IMG/VR virus record: IMGVR_UViG_3300025652_000606
Coordinates: 1-22,602 of that record
Source of the DNA: a virus
Length of the DNA: 22,602 nt
Reading direction: 5' to 3' (one strand)
Shown: piece after piece, positions 1 to 7,165 of the stretch
Layout: each line of letters begins with the position of its first letter
Numbering within the stretch: position 1 is the stretch's first letter
The notes under the pieces: generated by a model
What the model was told of the DNA's origin: nothing
The model's database searches: none
The model's input: only the letters and a program-made list of their open reading frames with translations
Position numbers and translations under genes: made by a program

Positions 1-132
1 TTCTTTAGGATTAGGTTTGTACGGCTCAGGTTCAAAACTTTCTGCTGTTCTTAAAGTGTTTTTGAACAATTTAATTAGTCTTTCTTCCGCAAGAAATCGA
101 CCGTAATCTGTTGTGCTTAGATTGTCTGCCAT
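1..132 (-). CDS. Partial head-region protein, start present, C-terminus outside window
   Basis: An ATG at 132-130 opens a frame that stays open to the left edge, giving 44 residues that start MADNLSTTDYGRF and end with a proline- and glutamate-rich stretch. I do not recognise it. It lies 35 bp downstream of the portal gene on the same strand. In T7-like and many other podoviruses the scaffold or another capsid-assembly protein follows the portal, so a head-assembly role is plausible by position only. No clear Shine-Dalgarno sequence precedes the start; the upstream stretch is T-rich. The gene continues beyond the window, so its length and function cannot be judged. Confidence 0.6.
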   Translation of the reverse strand, partial: MADNLSTTDYGRFLAEERLIKLFKNTLRTAESFEPEPYKPNPKE

Positions 133-167
133 ATTAAAAAATAGTATAGATCCAAATAGCAGAGCTA

Positions 168-2258
168 TCACTGCTGCATTCCTTGAGTCTGTACCTGACC
201 CATTTGAGCTGGTGCAGTACCTACGCGGCCTATTTGCGCGTTCTGTGCTTGCTGTACAGCGAACTGATATTGTCCAGCGTACTTCTGAAGACGAGCAGCA
301 AAAGCTTCATCTTCTTGCAAACGTTGCTGAATGTCTTGCTGCTGGCTGTACTGCTGAATAACTTGTAAAGCCGCTTGAGCGCCACTTGGACGCGCTGGAA
401 CTTCGATACCTGCATAAATTTTAGATAAGTCATCTGTAATATCCTTAAGTAGTTTTTCCTGTGCAACCTCAATGGGTTCAAGAACACCATCGGCAAGCAC
501 TGGATCAACTGAACCTGCTATCAATGTTAGCAAGTTATCTACATTTATCCTTCCGTTGCGATCTAGCTGTAGAAGGGAAACCATTTGATTTAGTTTGTTT
601 TCCTGCTTCTCTGGGTCTGTGTTCAGAACATCGTAGCTAATTGTAACATCGAAGTTCTCATCAGCGTTCCCCTTGTTAAACGTCTGCGGATCAGGTACAC
701 CAGTAACCCTAAAGAATATCTGGTCAGGCCCGAACCTTTGAAAGCAACGGTAGCACTGCGATATAACCTCAGCGGAATGGCTAAGGAACTTATCTACTAA
801 AAACTGCTTCCTAATCTGTGAGATTGGAGATACTTCATCTAGGCCAACAAGCCTATCTGCTTGCTGCTCCATTGTCTTTTCCATCTCAAGTGAACCCTGG
901 TTGTACGGAGGCGTAGGCCCAAAATCTATATCGCCTTTACGACGATAAGGAACGTACCTTCCTGGCCCCCAGTCCGTAGGAGCCTGTCCTACTGGGTGTA
1001 AAATTGGAGGGACGGTGGCAAGGCTATTCCTGTCGATACGGCTATCACGTTCTATCTTTACTTGTTGCTGTATTCCTTTGAGTAGACTTGGGACAGTCAT
1101 CGTGTCGTACAGTCGCTTGCTGTCTTCAGATAGCTTAGTAACTACTACTGGGTAATCTTCGTAGCCGTTAAGCAACTCAAACTTTGCGTACCCAGGAATG
1201 TCACCATCACCACTGAACTCCTTGTGGAATACTGTGCAGTATATCCCTTCAGAGCCGTCCTCCTTATCAACTAAACGTTGAAATCCATAAACTATTTCTA
1301 TTAGCTCTTCAGCTTCGTAAGCATTATCGGTAAGACTTAGTGACCGACGACCTTCCTGCTCACGCTCGATAGAATCTATATTAACCCCACGGTAACGATC
1401 AATAACGTGTTCTACAAAATCTTCGTCCCATCCATCGGTAGCTATTTTATTTTCTAGCTCCTGTGCCGTGTAGTACGTTTTCCAAAAACAGTAAGGTGCT
1501 CGCTGTGGATCGGTAACATACGGAGGGAAGATAAAGTCCCCATCTGGAGCTAACGTCTTTACCTCTGGTGCATTTACCTGACGGCGTACAACTGGCAACT
1601 CAGCAGATCCAACGTCCGCCAGTTCAGCTAGTGCGTTCTTTGCTCGCTTAACTGTAACGCCATCAAAGGTCTGTTGCAGCATAGCTACCATCTGGTCTTC
1701 GTTCTGACCCGAAAGGATCATCTCAGCCAGCTCAGGGCTTACCTGGGCTATCTGGTTAAGATCTAGCCTCTGAAGGAACTTCCTATCCTCTGAGTGCCAT
1801 CCTACGTAGCTTATAAGCAATCCACGCTCTAGCAAGTAATTAGCCCCTAGCTCCATCTCACGATTAAAACGAGAAATGTACCCAGAGGAAATCATCCACT
1901 TAAGGAAGTTAGAAACTATCTTAGCTCTGCCTACATCCTGAACCTCTACTGGGAAAGCCCTAATATTAGCCCTAGACAAAGAAGCCATAAACAGGGATAC
2001 AAGCCTAGTAATTCGCTCATCAATAACATGACTCTCCATGTCAGATGCACCCTCCCAGGGGAAAGCATCAGCACCGTGCTTACGAAGGTCTCTGCTCTTT
2101 CCAGGCCACCAATTACGGCGCTCGTCATAACTCTCTCTGCACAAATCAAAGTACGCCTCAAGCTCAACCACTGATTGGTCGTAGGCGTACCGAAGGGAAT
2201 TGATGTCTGGCTCAGCACTAACGTAGGTTAGTGACTCTGAAACTGAATCACTCTGCAT
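168..2258 (-). CDS. Portal protein (P22-size class)
   Basis: This 696-residue protein lies directly after the terminase block, where podovirus portals are found. The portal is the dodecameric ring at one capsid vertex through which terminase packages DNA. Its length is close to P22-type portals (about 725 aa) and larger than T7 gp8 (about 536 aa). The N-terminal third is charged and aromatic-rich (ERRNWWPGKS near residue 48, then an FPWEGASDMESHVIDERI-like segment), a pattern I associate with portals of environmental podoviruses. The last 65 or so residues are very glutamine-rich and helical, as in the portal barrel. AAAGG lies 8 nt before the ATG. The start overlaps the end of the upstream 75-aa gene by 11 bp, suggesting translational coupling. 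Identification rests on length, composition and context, not on a search. Confidence 0.85.
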   Translation of the reverse strand: MQSDSVSESLTYVSAEPDINSLRYAYDQSVVELEAYFDLCRESYDERRNWWPGKSRDLRKHGADAFPWEGASDMESHVIDERITRLVSLFMASLSRANIRAFPVEVQDVGRAKIVSNFLKWMISSGYISRFNREMELGANYLLERGLLISYVGWHSEDRKFLQRLDLNQIAQVSPELAEMILSGQNEDQMVAMLQQTFDGVTVKRAKNALAELADVGSAELPVVRRQVNAPEVKTLAPDGDFIFPPYVTDPQRAPYCFWKTYYTAQELENKIATDGWDEDFVEHVIDRYRGVNIDSIEREQEGRRSLSLTDNAYEAEELIEIVYGFQRLVDKEDGSEGIYCTVFHKEFSGDGDIPGYAKFELLNGYEDYPVVVTKLSEDSKRLYDTMTVPSLLKGIQQQVKIERDSRIDRNSLATVPPILHPVGQAPTDWGPGRYVPYRRKGDIDFGPTPPYNQGSLEMEKTMEQQADRLVGLDEVSPISQIRKQFLVDKFLSHSAEVISQCYRCFQRFGPDQIFFRVTGVPDPQTFNKGNADENFDVTISYDVLNTDPEKQENKLNQMVSLLQLDRNGRINVDNLLTLIAGSVDPVLADGVLEPIEVAQEKLLKDITDDLSKIYAGIEVPARPSGAQAALQVIQQYSQQQDIQQRLQEDEAFAARLQKYAGQYQFAVQQAQNAQIGRVGTAPAQMGQVQTQGMQQ

Positions 2259-2475
2259 AAAATCTGCCTTTAATATCTTCTAGAAGGTGGTTTACGTACC
2301 ACTTATGAACACCTATTCTATCACACAATTCTGATGGGGGTATATCTTGTTGATCTTCGCCCTTAATAGTCCTAACAAATATTTCCCAAGCAAGAAGTCT
2401 ATCGACCTGCTCATCTATAAATGCCTTGTCTACAACTAGGTTACGCAACGTATCTGTAGCTTCGTCCTCTAACAT
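2248..2475 (-). CDS. Small HTH-like protein between terminase and portal
   Basis: This is a 75-residue acidic protein. Its C-terminal half (PSELCDRIGVHKWYVNHLLE) reads like a short helix-turn-helix: helix, turn with IGVHK, recognition-like helix. I do not recognise the family. The ATG at 2475 lies inside the end of the upstream gene (35 bp overlap) and the stop lies inside the start of the portal gene (11 bp overlap), so it is sandwiched in a coupled late operon. It could be a small DNA-binding packaging accessory, but only the position and the weak HTH pattern support that. Confidence 0.75.
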   Translation of the reverse strand: MLEDEATDTLRNLVVDKAFIDEQVDRLLAWEIFVRTIKGEDQQDIPPSELCDRIGVHKWYVNHLLEDIKGRFYAE

Positions 2476-2812
2476 CTTCTATCATTTCAATGGTTATTGT
2501 CTTTCCCTTCATCTTGCCCTTGTATCTCCTAGGGATAACCACAGGTACTTTCATCTTGATCTCGTCTATGTAAGCAAATACATAGCTAGGGTTAGGAGCT
2601 TCTGCCAGTACCTTGCCTTTGAAGTGCTTAGGAACAATCTCTTCGATGTACATACAGTCAACTAAAATCTTCTGACCTTCTTCATTTACCCAAGTGTTCC
2701 TGCCCTTGCCTGTAAGCATTTCAGCAGATAACTTTCGTTTAGCTAGGTTAAGAAACGAATCAAAGCTTGATTCGAACCTATCTGCAATTTTAGTTAGTTT
2801 TACTTTAGCCAT
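2441..2812 (-). CDS. Hypothetical basic late protein
   Basis: This is a 123-residue lysine-rich protein with no family I recognise. It begins MAKVKLTKIADRFESSF and has a basic patch with alternating Lys/Gly (RRYKGKMKGKTITIEMIED) near residues 94-113, followed by a short beta-prone end. The start follows the large terminase stop by 2 bp, so it is probably translated by reinitiation or coupling. It overlaps the next small gene by 35 bp. A role in head assembly or DNA packaging is a guess from location only. No membrane segment or metal-binding motif is visible. Confidence 0.8.
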   Translation of the reverse strand: MAKVKLTKIADRFESSFDSFLNLAKRKLSAEMLTGKGRNTWVNEEGQKILVDCMYIEEIVPKHFKGKVLAEAPNPSYVFAYIDEIKMKVPVVIPRRYKGKMKGKTITIEMIEDVRGRSYRYVA

Positions 2813-2814
2813 AT

Positions 2815-4473
2815 CTAATATCCTGATCCTATGCGGGTTGTCATCATGCTTCGAGAAAGTACGTGGTCAGGGCCATCGCCTCCATTCGCCATTCGCAAAT
2901 AACGAATAATATCAAAGAAGTCCTTTAGCGGCTCATCAGCCTTACCTGAAGCGTTGTAGTTAATTAAAGAGTCTATTAGGTTTCCGCAGTCCTCATGCAC
3001 GTAGCACCTAGGTCTGTTAGCGGAATCTATTGGTACGTTTGGATTGTAGCTGAACCATTCGTCTATAGCACTAATGCCTATCTCTTCCATTCTGCCATCT
3101 GAAGGAATAAAGGTCATTCCACAATCATCGAACTCAGTGAACAAGTCATCGTTGTCGGAGTTCTCCTTAGCAAAGTACCGACTATCACCTATACGCTCAA
3201 ATACTTCTATCTCAATGTCATCCTCTATCTCCTCGAACAGATCAACGTACCCCTGTATGTTGTACCCTATCTTCTTTGATGCTGGCCCATAACGCCACTT
3301 AGGATCACCGAACACTGCCCATTCTCCGTAGTAGTCCCTGTCAGGCCACTCCTTACGGATGTACACGTCTCCCATTTCGTTTACCGCTGCCCATATAGCC
3401 ACGTAGTTCCTAGCTCCTGCTGGGTCAACTACCTGATAGCAAGTATACCTATGCTGGTCAGATATGTCAGGGAAGGACATACCGTACTTATTAGGCTCGT
3501 CATTTAATACGTTAACCTCAGTGTTAAACAAGGGCAACAAAGAAGTCATGCTCTTAACGGGTATACCGTAAGCACGTACTAGTATCTCTTCTTCTGGTCT
3601 GCCTCTAAGGTCTTTAGCTATACGCTCATAACCACCAAAGGGGTTCTCATCTGAGTGCAGGTACACCACTGAGGCATCCCTAGATGGGCTGTACTGCTTG
3701 ATAGGGACTTCTTTATCTATAAGTACACCAGTACGAGTCTTAAGCGTTTCTACGTCCTTTAAGTACTCTGCCACAAAAGGAGTATAACCATCAATAGGAG
3801 TAAAGCCTATACCCATCTTAGCGTCCCTAGTAGCAAGTCGGAACCTAAGGGTATTTACCAATGAGGCATCACCTAGGTACTCATCTAGCCACGCACCTAC
3901 ATTTAAGCCATTAGCATCAGGGAAACCGAACTCAAAGCCCTCTAAGATAGTCTGGTTGTTGCTGTACTGCGTGTACGTCTTGAAGTCTACACGGGTACGG
4001 GTATCAGGGAAGATAAAGCTCTTAGCCGTAAACCCGTTTTGCATACTGTAATTAATGTACCCCTCGATGCTCTTAGTCTTCTTCTTGAACTCCTTAGGCA
4101 TCATCTCCCATATAGCTGCTTGCTGCACCTTAATGGAAGTATCCTCGTTCTGGGAAAAGCATACTAAGTGACCATCATTGCTTTCAGTCACTGCTTCCAT
4201 TACAATCTTTGCGAACCCAGTGGTCTTGCCTGATCTGTTACCACCAAGAACCAAGCACTCGTTGTAATCTTGCAACCCCTCCTTGATTCTTTCCCATCCA
4301 GGTAGGTTAAACCCATGACGAATAGGATCGTCCTCAGATGCCTTAATCCTGCTCTCATGAGCCTTGTGTAGCTCCTTAAGAAGATTAAGGTTATTCTCGT
4401 ACAGCCAGACAATTTCCTCTGCTGTAGGAGGAGTCAGAAGGGGATGTTCAGTAAACTTAATTATTTGTCCAAT
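2815..4473 (-). CDS. Terminase large subunit, apparently with ATT start
   Basis: This is the packaging motor: ATPase plus headful or cleaving nuclease. In the 552-aa model, Walker A is GGNRSGKTT at residues 77-85 and Walker B is VGAWLDEYLGD with D197-E198. The RNase H-like nuclease domain opens with VVDPAGARNY (D350) and has a later acidic position at IGDSRYF (about D430). The only standard-type start (TTG at 4275) would leave just 10 residues before Walker A, although 66 more in-frame codons of good coding sequence (for example LTPPTAEEIVWLYENNLN) lie upstream. No ATG, GTG or TTG occurs in that stretch. The frame is bounded by TAG at 4476-4474, and the next codon is ATT, preceded by GAGGA at 5-6 nt spacing. 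I therefore place the start at ATT 4473; an ATA or ATT 9-12 nt downstream is an alternative. It overlaps the upstream gene by 17 bp. Confidence 0.85.
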   Translation of the reverse strand: MGQIIKFTEHPLLTPPTAEEIVWLYENNLNLLKELHKAHESRIKASEDDPIRHGFNLPGWERIKEGLQDYNECLVLGGNRSGKTTGFAKIVMEAVTESNDGHLVCFSQNEDTSIKVQQAAIWEMMPKEFKKKTKSIEGYINYSMQNGFTAKSFIFPDTRTRVDFKTYTQYSNNQTILEGFEFGFPDANGLNVGAWLDEYLGDASLVNTLRFRLATRDAKMGIGFTPIDGYTPFVAEYLKDVETLKTRTGVLIDKEVPIKQYSPSRDASVVYLHSDENPFGGYERIAKDLRGRPEEEILVRAYGIPVKSMTSLLPLFNTEVNVLNDEPNKYGMSFPDISDQHRYTCYQVVDPAGARNYVAIWAAVNEMGDVYIRKEWPDRDYYGEWAVFGDPKWRYGPASKKIGYNIQGYVDLFEEIEDDIEIEVFERIGDSRYFAKENSDNDDLFTEFDDCGMTFIPSDGRMEEIGISAIDEWFSYNPNVPIDSANRPRCYVHEDCGNLIDSLINYNASGKADEPLKDFFDIIRYLRMANGGDGPDHVLSRSMMTTRIGSGY

Positions 4474-4675
4474 CTATTTCCTCTAGCTCCTGCATGGACT
4501 TCTTAGCAACTAAGGCCAATAAGACAGCTAGGTTTTCCTGGAAGTGCTCGTCATCCATTTTATTAAAAACATCGTACTCGAATCCATCCTCTGTAACAGT
4601 AGCAACTAAAACAGCTTGCCACCCTGGAGTAATAGTGTCTAAGCACTTATGAACTAAATCTGGGTTATTGTTCAT
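4457..4675 (-). CDS. Small acidic late protein
   Basis: This is a 72-residue acidic protein (MNNNPDLVHKCLDTITPG...) with no recognised domain. It is predicted mostly helical in the second half, with a leucine/alanine-rich segment (ENLAVLLALVAKK) that looks like an amphipathic helix rather than a membrane span. The ATG overlaps the stop of the upstream 68-aa gene in a TAATG arrangement. Its end overlaps the proposed ATT start of the large terminase, and its GAGGA-containing codons appear to serve as the terminase ribosome binding site. Terminase expression may therefore depend on translation of this gene. Function unknown. Confidence 0.75.
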   Translation of the reverse strand: MNNNPDLVHKCLDTITPGWQAVLVATVTEDGFEYDVFNKMDDEHFQENLAVLLALVAKKSMQELEEIDWTNN

Positions 4676-4881
4676 TAAATAATTCTTGTTATGTCGTGCT
4701 TAATGGGATCACTTTTAAATGGCTTGCCTTCAATTCTAGAATCTTTGTTTCCACCTCTAAATCTACTTTCGTACTCTTGTACATCTGTGCAAAAAGGCTC
4801 CTTAGGACGGAATACCCTATTGTAACCTTCGTAAAACTTGTCCCAGTTAGACACCCTATTTCTGTCGCCTTTACCGTTCAT
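4675..4881 (-). CDS. Small conserved-looking phage protein (MNGKGDRNR type)
   Basis: This 68-residue basic protein begins MNGKGDRNRVSNWDKFYEGY. I associate MNGKGDxxR N-termini with small uncharacterised proteins seen in many phages, often near packaging genes. No function is known to me. The gene contains one cysteine and many Arg/Lys/Asp residues and has no membrane segment. It is coupled to the next gene by a TAATG overlap at 4675. A weak purine-rich GGAAG lies about 13 nt upstream of its start. The 68 bp separating it from the upstream gene contain only frames of 12-13 codons that I do not regard as genes. Confidence 0.75.
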   Translation of the reverse strand: MNGKGDRNRVSNWDKFYEGYNRVFRPKEPFCTDVQEYESRFRGGNKDSRIEGKPFKSDPIKHDITRII

Positions 4882-4949
4882 TCTTTATTTATATCTTCCT
4901 TAAGTCCGTTCGTACATCATACTGCATGAAGTTCGATTGGACATCAATT

Positions 4950-5528
4950 TTACTCTTCTGTCTCATGTACTACATCCGCAGGTATAGCATCATTAGCAAT
5001 CTGGTTTCTTGCCTTTTCCATTAACTCCCTGTAGTCCTCGTCAGTGTAAACCTTTTCCTCACGGTTAATACTCGTAGCTTCACCCCTAGCCAATAAAGCC
5101 TCTCTAGCTGAGTTAGCCTTAGCTATACTAATATCCTTAATGTCCTTAAAGGTAGGCTTAATCTCACCTGAGTCCATGTCCTCACGTACCTTCTGAACCA
5201 TATCTTCCTCTAAGGAACTAATATGCAGATAAGAATAAGACGCTAATTGACCGCCTAGTTCTCTCCATTTGCCTAAGTGGTCAGCGTAAGTAGCTAGTAC
5301 CCTAACAATAGTATTCCTCTTAAACCCGTACTTACGTACTAGCTGAGTCTGAGTCTTGCCACTAGCACTAAGGAACAATATCTTAGCTGCTTTCTCAGGA
5401 TCATATCTTTCTAATGCCTTAACACCATCAAGCTCAGAACTCTTAACGAACTCCTTGATCTTTTCATCTATGTCAGATAAAAGCTTTTCCTTGATTAATT
5501 CTTGCTGCACGTTATCCTTATTGCACAT
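4950..5528 (-). CDS. Terminase small subunit-like HTH protein
   Basis: In this 192-aa model (ATG at 5528), residues about 56-80 read SGKTQTQLVRKYGFKRNTIV, a clear helix-turn-helix of the kind found in phage small terminases. The flanks are charged helical segments, which would suit oligomerisation. It is the first gene of the leftward late operon and lies upstream of the large terminase, as expected for a small terminase subunit. That subunit binds the packaging site and hands DNA to the motor. No Shine-Dalgarno sequence precedes the ATG, where the sequence is an AT run. A TTG at 5579 would add 17 residues and also lacks a good site, so the true start is uncertain. A transcriptional regulator is the main alternative. 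Confidence 0.7.
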   Translation of the reverse strand: MCNKDNVQQELIKEKLLSDIDEKIKEFVKSSELDGVKALERYDPEKAAKILFLSASGKTQTQLVRKYGFKRNTIVRVLATYADHLGKWRELGGQLASYSYLHISSLEEDMVQKVREDMDSGEIKPTFKDIKDISIAKANSAREALLARGEATSINREEKVYTDEDYRELMEKARNQIANDAIPADVVHETEE

Positions 5529-5558
5529 TATTATAATTATGTCAAGCAATACGTACCG

Positions 5559-5598
5559 TAAACCCCTTGAGTGCAACAATTTTTAAAGGGGTGGTTTA
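5559..5598. repeat. Imperfect inverted repeat upstream of the late operon
   Basis: TAAACCCCTT (5559-5568) is the complement of AAGGG (5586-5590) plus GTTTA (5594-5598), with a 3-nt GTG bulge. This gives a 10-bp interrupted stem around a 17-nt loop. On the minus strand it lies just upstream of the ATG of the small-terminase-like gene, and inside the frame if the TTG start is used. It could be an operator or an mRNA leader hairpin. There is no T-run positioned for a terminator on either strand. Confidence 0.45.
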
Positions 5599-5719
5599 TG
5601 TATATATAATAACAGCTGCACTCGCACGTGAACCCCCTCCCCCCTCTATTAAAGCGCGCACGCGCACCAGGTATTAAGGGGGAATTTTATCAAGAAGCGA
5701 ATTTTGTTTCTGGATTGGG

Positions 5720-5784
5720 GATTCATTCCAAGGTGATTCATTCGCTGGGTTTAGTTTAGGGGGTATCAATTCGTTACCAATTCG
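5720..5784. repeat. Short direct repeats (GATTCATTC and CAATTCG)
   Basis: GATTCATTC occurs at 5720-5728 and 5735-5743 (15-bp period). CAATTCG occurs at 5767-5773 and 5778-5784 (11-bp period, near one helical turn). Related GATTC and AATTC words recur up to about 6006, including GAATC...GATTC as an inverted pair at 5836-5858. The spacing resembles iterons or operator arrays, but copies are few and short. Confidence 0.45.
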
Positions 5785-5982
5785 CTTAACTCCTTTGGTC
5801 TTTTCCCCTTCACTGCGTTTGGATTGTACAGTATTGAATCAATTCAGTCAACCGATTCTAAAGTTTTTTGCTTAAAATCGTTATTTGTAAATTGCCTTTA
5901 TTCAAGTACTTACAGATTCGCCTAAAAATAATTGAAAATAATTATCGCCATCTTTCCCCAATTTGGTAGATTTTTGGCGTTT

Positions 5983-6009
5983 TCAATTAATTCAATCAAT
6001 TCAATCTAT
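5983..6009 (+). repeat. Three tandem 9-bp repeats directly before the first early gene
   Basis: TCAATTAAT, TCAATCAAT and TCAATCTAT follow each other without gaps at 5983-6009 and end 7 bp before the ATG at 6017. No Shine-Dalgarno sequence is visible for this gene, so the repeats occupy the place of its translation initiation region. They may be protein-binding sites or part of the AT-rich repeat field upstream. Confidence 0.6.
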
Positions 6010-6016
6010 CATCACC

Positions 6017-6268
6017 ATGAATCACCAAGAAAAAAAACTCGGATCGGAAAAACTCGGATTGCAAATTAGGCAGGTAGGGCTAGACCTTGAGGAAAAAAAA
6101 GAAATCTTTGAAACTCTTTTAGAGTGTGAAATTTTAACAGAGGGCGAATTGAGGTTGGTTTGTCACGTCGCTGGAAATACCCTTGAGACAGCTCGCGCAG
6201 TACTTTACTCAAAATTGGGTTTCAATTCTCTTTCCCAATGGAAAGAAGAAGAGGAATCAATGATTTAA
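6017..6268 (+). CDS. Small acidic early protein, first gene of the early operon
   Basis: This is an 83-residue, lysine- and glutamate-rich, probably all-helical protein (MNHQEKKLGSEKLG...). I do not recognise the family. I chose the ATG at 6017 over an in-frame TTG at 5963 because the extra 18 residues are Ile/Gln-rich and overlap the tandem repeats. It also shares an ATCACCATG start context with the next gene. No Shine-Dalgarno sequence is visible, so initiation may be leaderless or depend on the AT-rich leader. Being first in the early operon, it is a candidate regulator or host-takeover protein, by position only. Confidence 0.65.
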   Translation: MNHQEKKLGSEKLGLQIRQVGLDLEEKKEIFETLLECEILTEGELRLVCHVAGNTLETARAVLYSKLGFNSLSQWKEEEESMI

Positions 6269-6296
6269 AACCACTAACACAGAGGAGATTATCACC

Positions 6297-6902
6297 ATGA
6301 AAAAAACCATCACAAAAACAGAAGACAAAACAATCCGCTTGAATCTCAACCACTGGTTTAGGGTTTCAAGTTTAGAGAATCGCCACAGTGGCGCTAATTG
6401 GTACGCTGACGCTCGTAAATTCACCATTGAAACTGCGGAAAAATTCGGTGTGGATCGATACAAAGTTGCGGCCGTTGTCAGTTCCCTCTCTCCCAATAAT
6501 AAATGGGAGAGAAACAAGATTGACGCCATCGCAGTGATCAACGCATGGCAAGCTGGACTTGATGCGGATAGCGTGAAAGTCTGTACTTATGGCGCGAATA
6601 AGCGCAGAGCATTTAGAATTCTAGATGGGGAATTGATTGCGGAAACATCACCAAAAACTCACGCATTCGCCATGAATATCGCGCATCTTTCGGAATCTCA
6701 TATTACGATTGATAAATGGCATATCCGCGCTTGCCTATGTTCTCCAGATCAAGGCATCGTTGATACTGTGGAGACCATCACCGCAAAGCAGTACAGACGA
6801 ATTGAGCGAATAACGGCGGAAATTGCGCGTGATCATGGGTACAAAGGATTCGAATTCCAGGCCATCTTATGGGTAACGATCAAGGAAGTTTGGGGCCGAT
6901 AG
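6297..6902 (+). CDS. Phage protein resembling DUF7178; possible HhH-type fold
   Basis: This 201-residue protein starts 11 nt after a GAGGAG site. Its pattern NWYADARKFTIETAEKFG, VAAVVSSLSPNNKW, and later HITIDKWHIRACL matches my recollection of the phage DUF7178 family, whose function is unknown. The layout of a helical region followed by a (I/V)D-x-W/H-x-R segment recalls helix-hairpin-helix DNA glycosylases, where an aspartate after a hairpin is catalytic. This is a resemblance only, and I cannot identify a catalytic lysine with confidence. It is the second gene of the early operon, before the lysis pair. Codon usage looks slightly different from the central operon. A base-modification, base-removal or nuclease role would be speculative. 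Confidence 0.8.
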   Translation: MKKTITKTEDKTIRLNLNHWFRVSSLENRHSGANWYADARKFTIETAEKFGVDRYKVAAVVSSLSPNNKWERNKIDAIAVINAWQAGLDADSVKVCTYGANKRRAFRILDGELIAETSPKTHAFAMNIAHLSESHITIDKWHIRACLCSPDQGIVDTVETITAKQYRRIERITAEIARDHGYKGFEFQAILWVTIKEVWGR

Positions 6903-6934
6903 TCACAAACCACAAAAACAAAGGAGAAAACAAC

Positions 6935-7165
6935 ATGGATCCACTATTGAAACAGACACAGAAAGACGTTGCCAAGCACTACGCACGTAAGATAGACCTT
7001 GCGGGATTGGCAGAACTAGAGGCAATTGATAAAAAAATTGAACGACACTATAACAACGGCACGCTAAGCGCTGAGGATTTCGGCAAGCTATCCGTCCGAA
7101 CCATGGAGGAGATTTGTAGGTATCCATCAGAGCAAGAAGCAAATCAATGGGGGGAGCTGGATTAA
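6935..7165 (+). CDS. Small helical early protein
   Basis: This 76-residue charged protein starts MDPLLKQTQKDVAKHY and is probably all-helical with no membrane span or cysteine motif. The ATG at 6935 is preceded by AAGGAG at a good distance, which decides the start against an upstream in-frame codon at 6869 inside the previous gene. Its TAA overlaps the ATG of the following 29-aa membrane peptide (TAATG). I do not recognise a family. Confidence 0.7.
   Translation: MDPLLKQTQKDVAKHYARKIDLAGLAELEAIDKKIERHYNNGTLSAEDFGKLSVRTMEEICRYPSEQEANQWGELD

Larger units (their letters stand above)
5529..6016. promoter_or_regulatory. Divergent intergenic region; candidate control region or replication origin
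   Basis: This is the only long gene-free stretch of the window (about 490 bp), between divergently transcribed late and early blocks. It must hold promoters for at least one of them. It contains an inverted repeat (5559-5598), a TATAAT at 5605-5610 without a convincing -35, a C/T run and a CpG-rich island (about 5611-5675: CACGTG, then GCGCGCACGCGC), and AT-rich DNA with repeated GATTC/AATTC motifs to 6009. A weak sigma70-like pair on the plus strand is TTGAAT 5834-5839 and TCTAAA 5857-5862 with 17 bp spacing (4 of 6 matches each). The repeats, the composition shift and the divergent setting fit an origin or operator region, but no replication initiator gene was identified. Confidence 0.5.

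Noticed and set aside
4882-4949. Tiny ORFs of 12-13 codons between the small-terminase-like gene and the 68-aa gene
   Set aside because: Too short, with no ribosome binding site and no sequence character beyond chance.
5529-5560. TTGACA and TATAAT upstream of the late operon as a sigma70 promoter
   Set aside because: The two hexamers are only 4 bp apart and no other spacing of about 17 bp gives a convincing pair.
5529-5579. TTG start at 5579 for the small-terminase-like gene
   Set aside because: No ribosome binding site, and the extra residues lie in the inverted repeat region. I kept it only as an alternative to the ATG at 5528.
5963-6016. TTG start giving 18 extra residues on the first early gene
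   Set aside because: The extension is encoded by tandem repeats and AT-rich DNA and has no ribosome binding site. The ATG at 6017 shares its context with the next gene.
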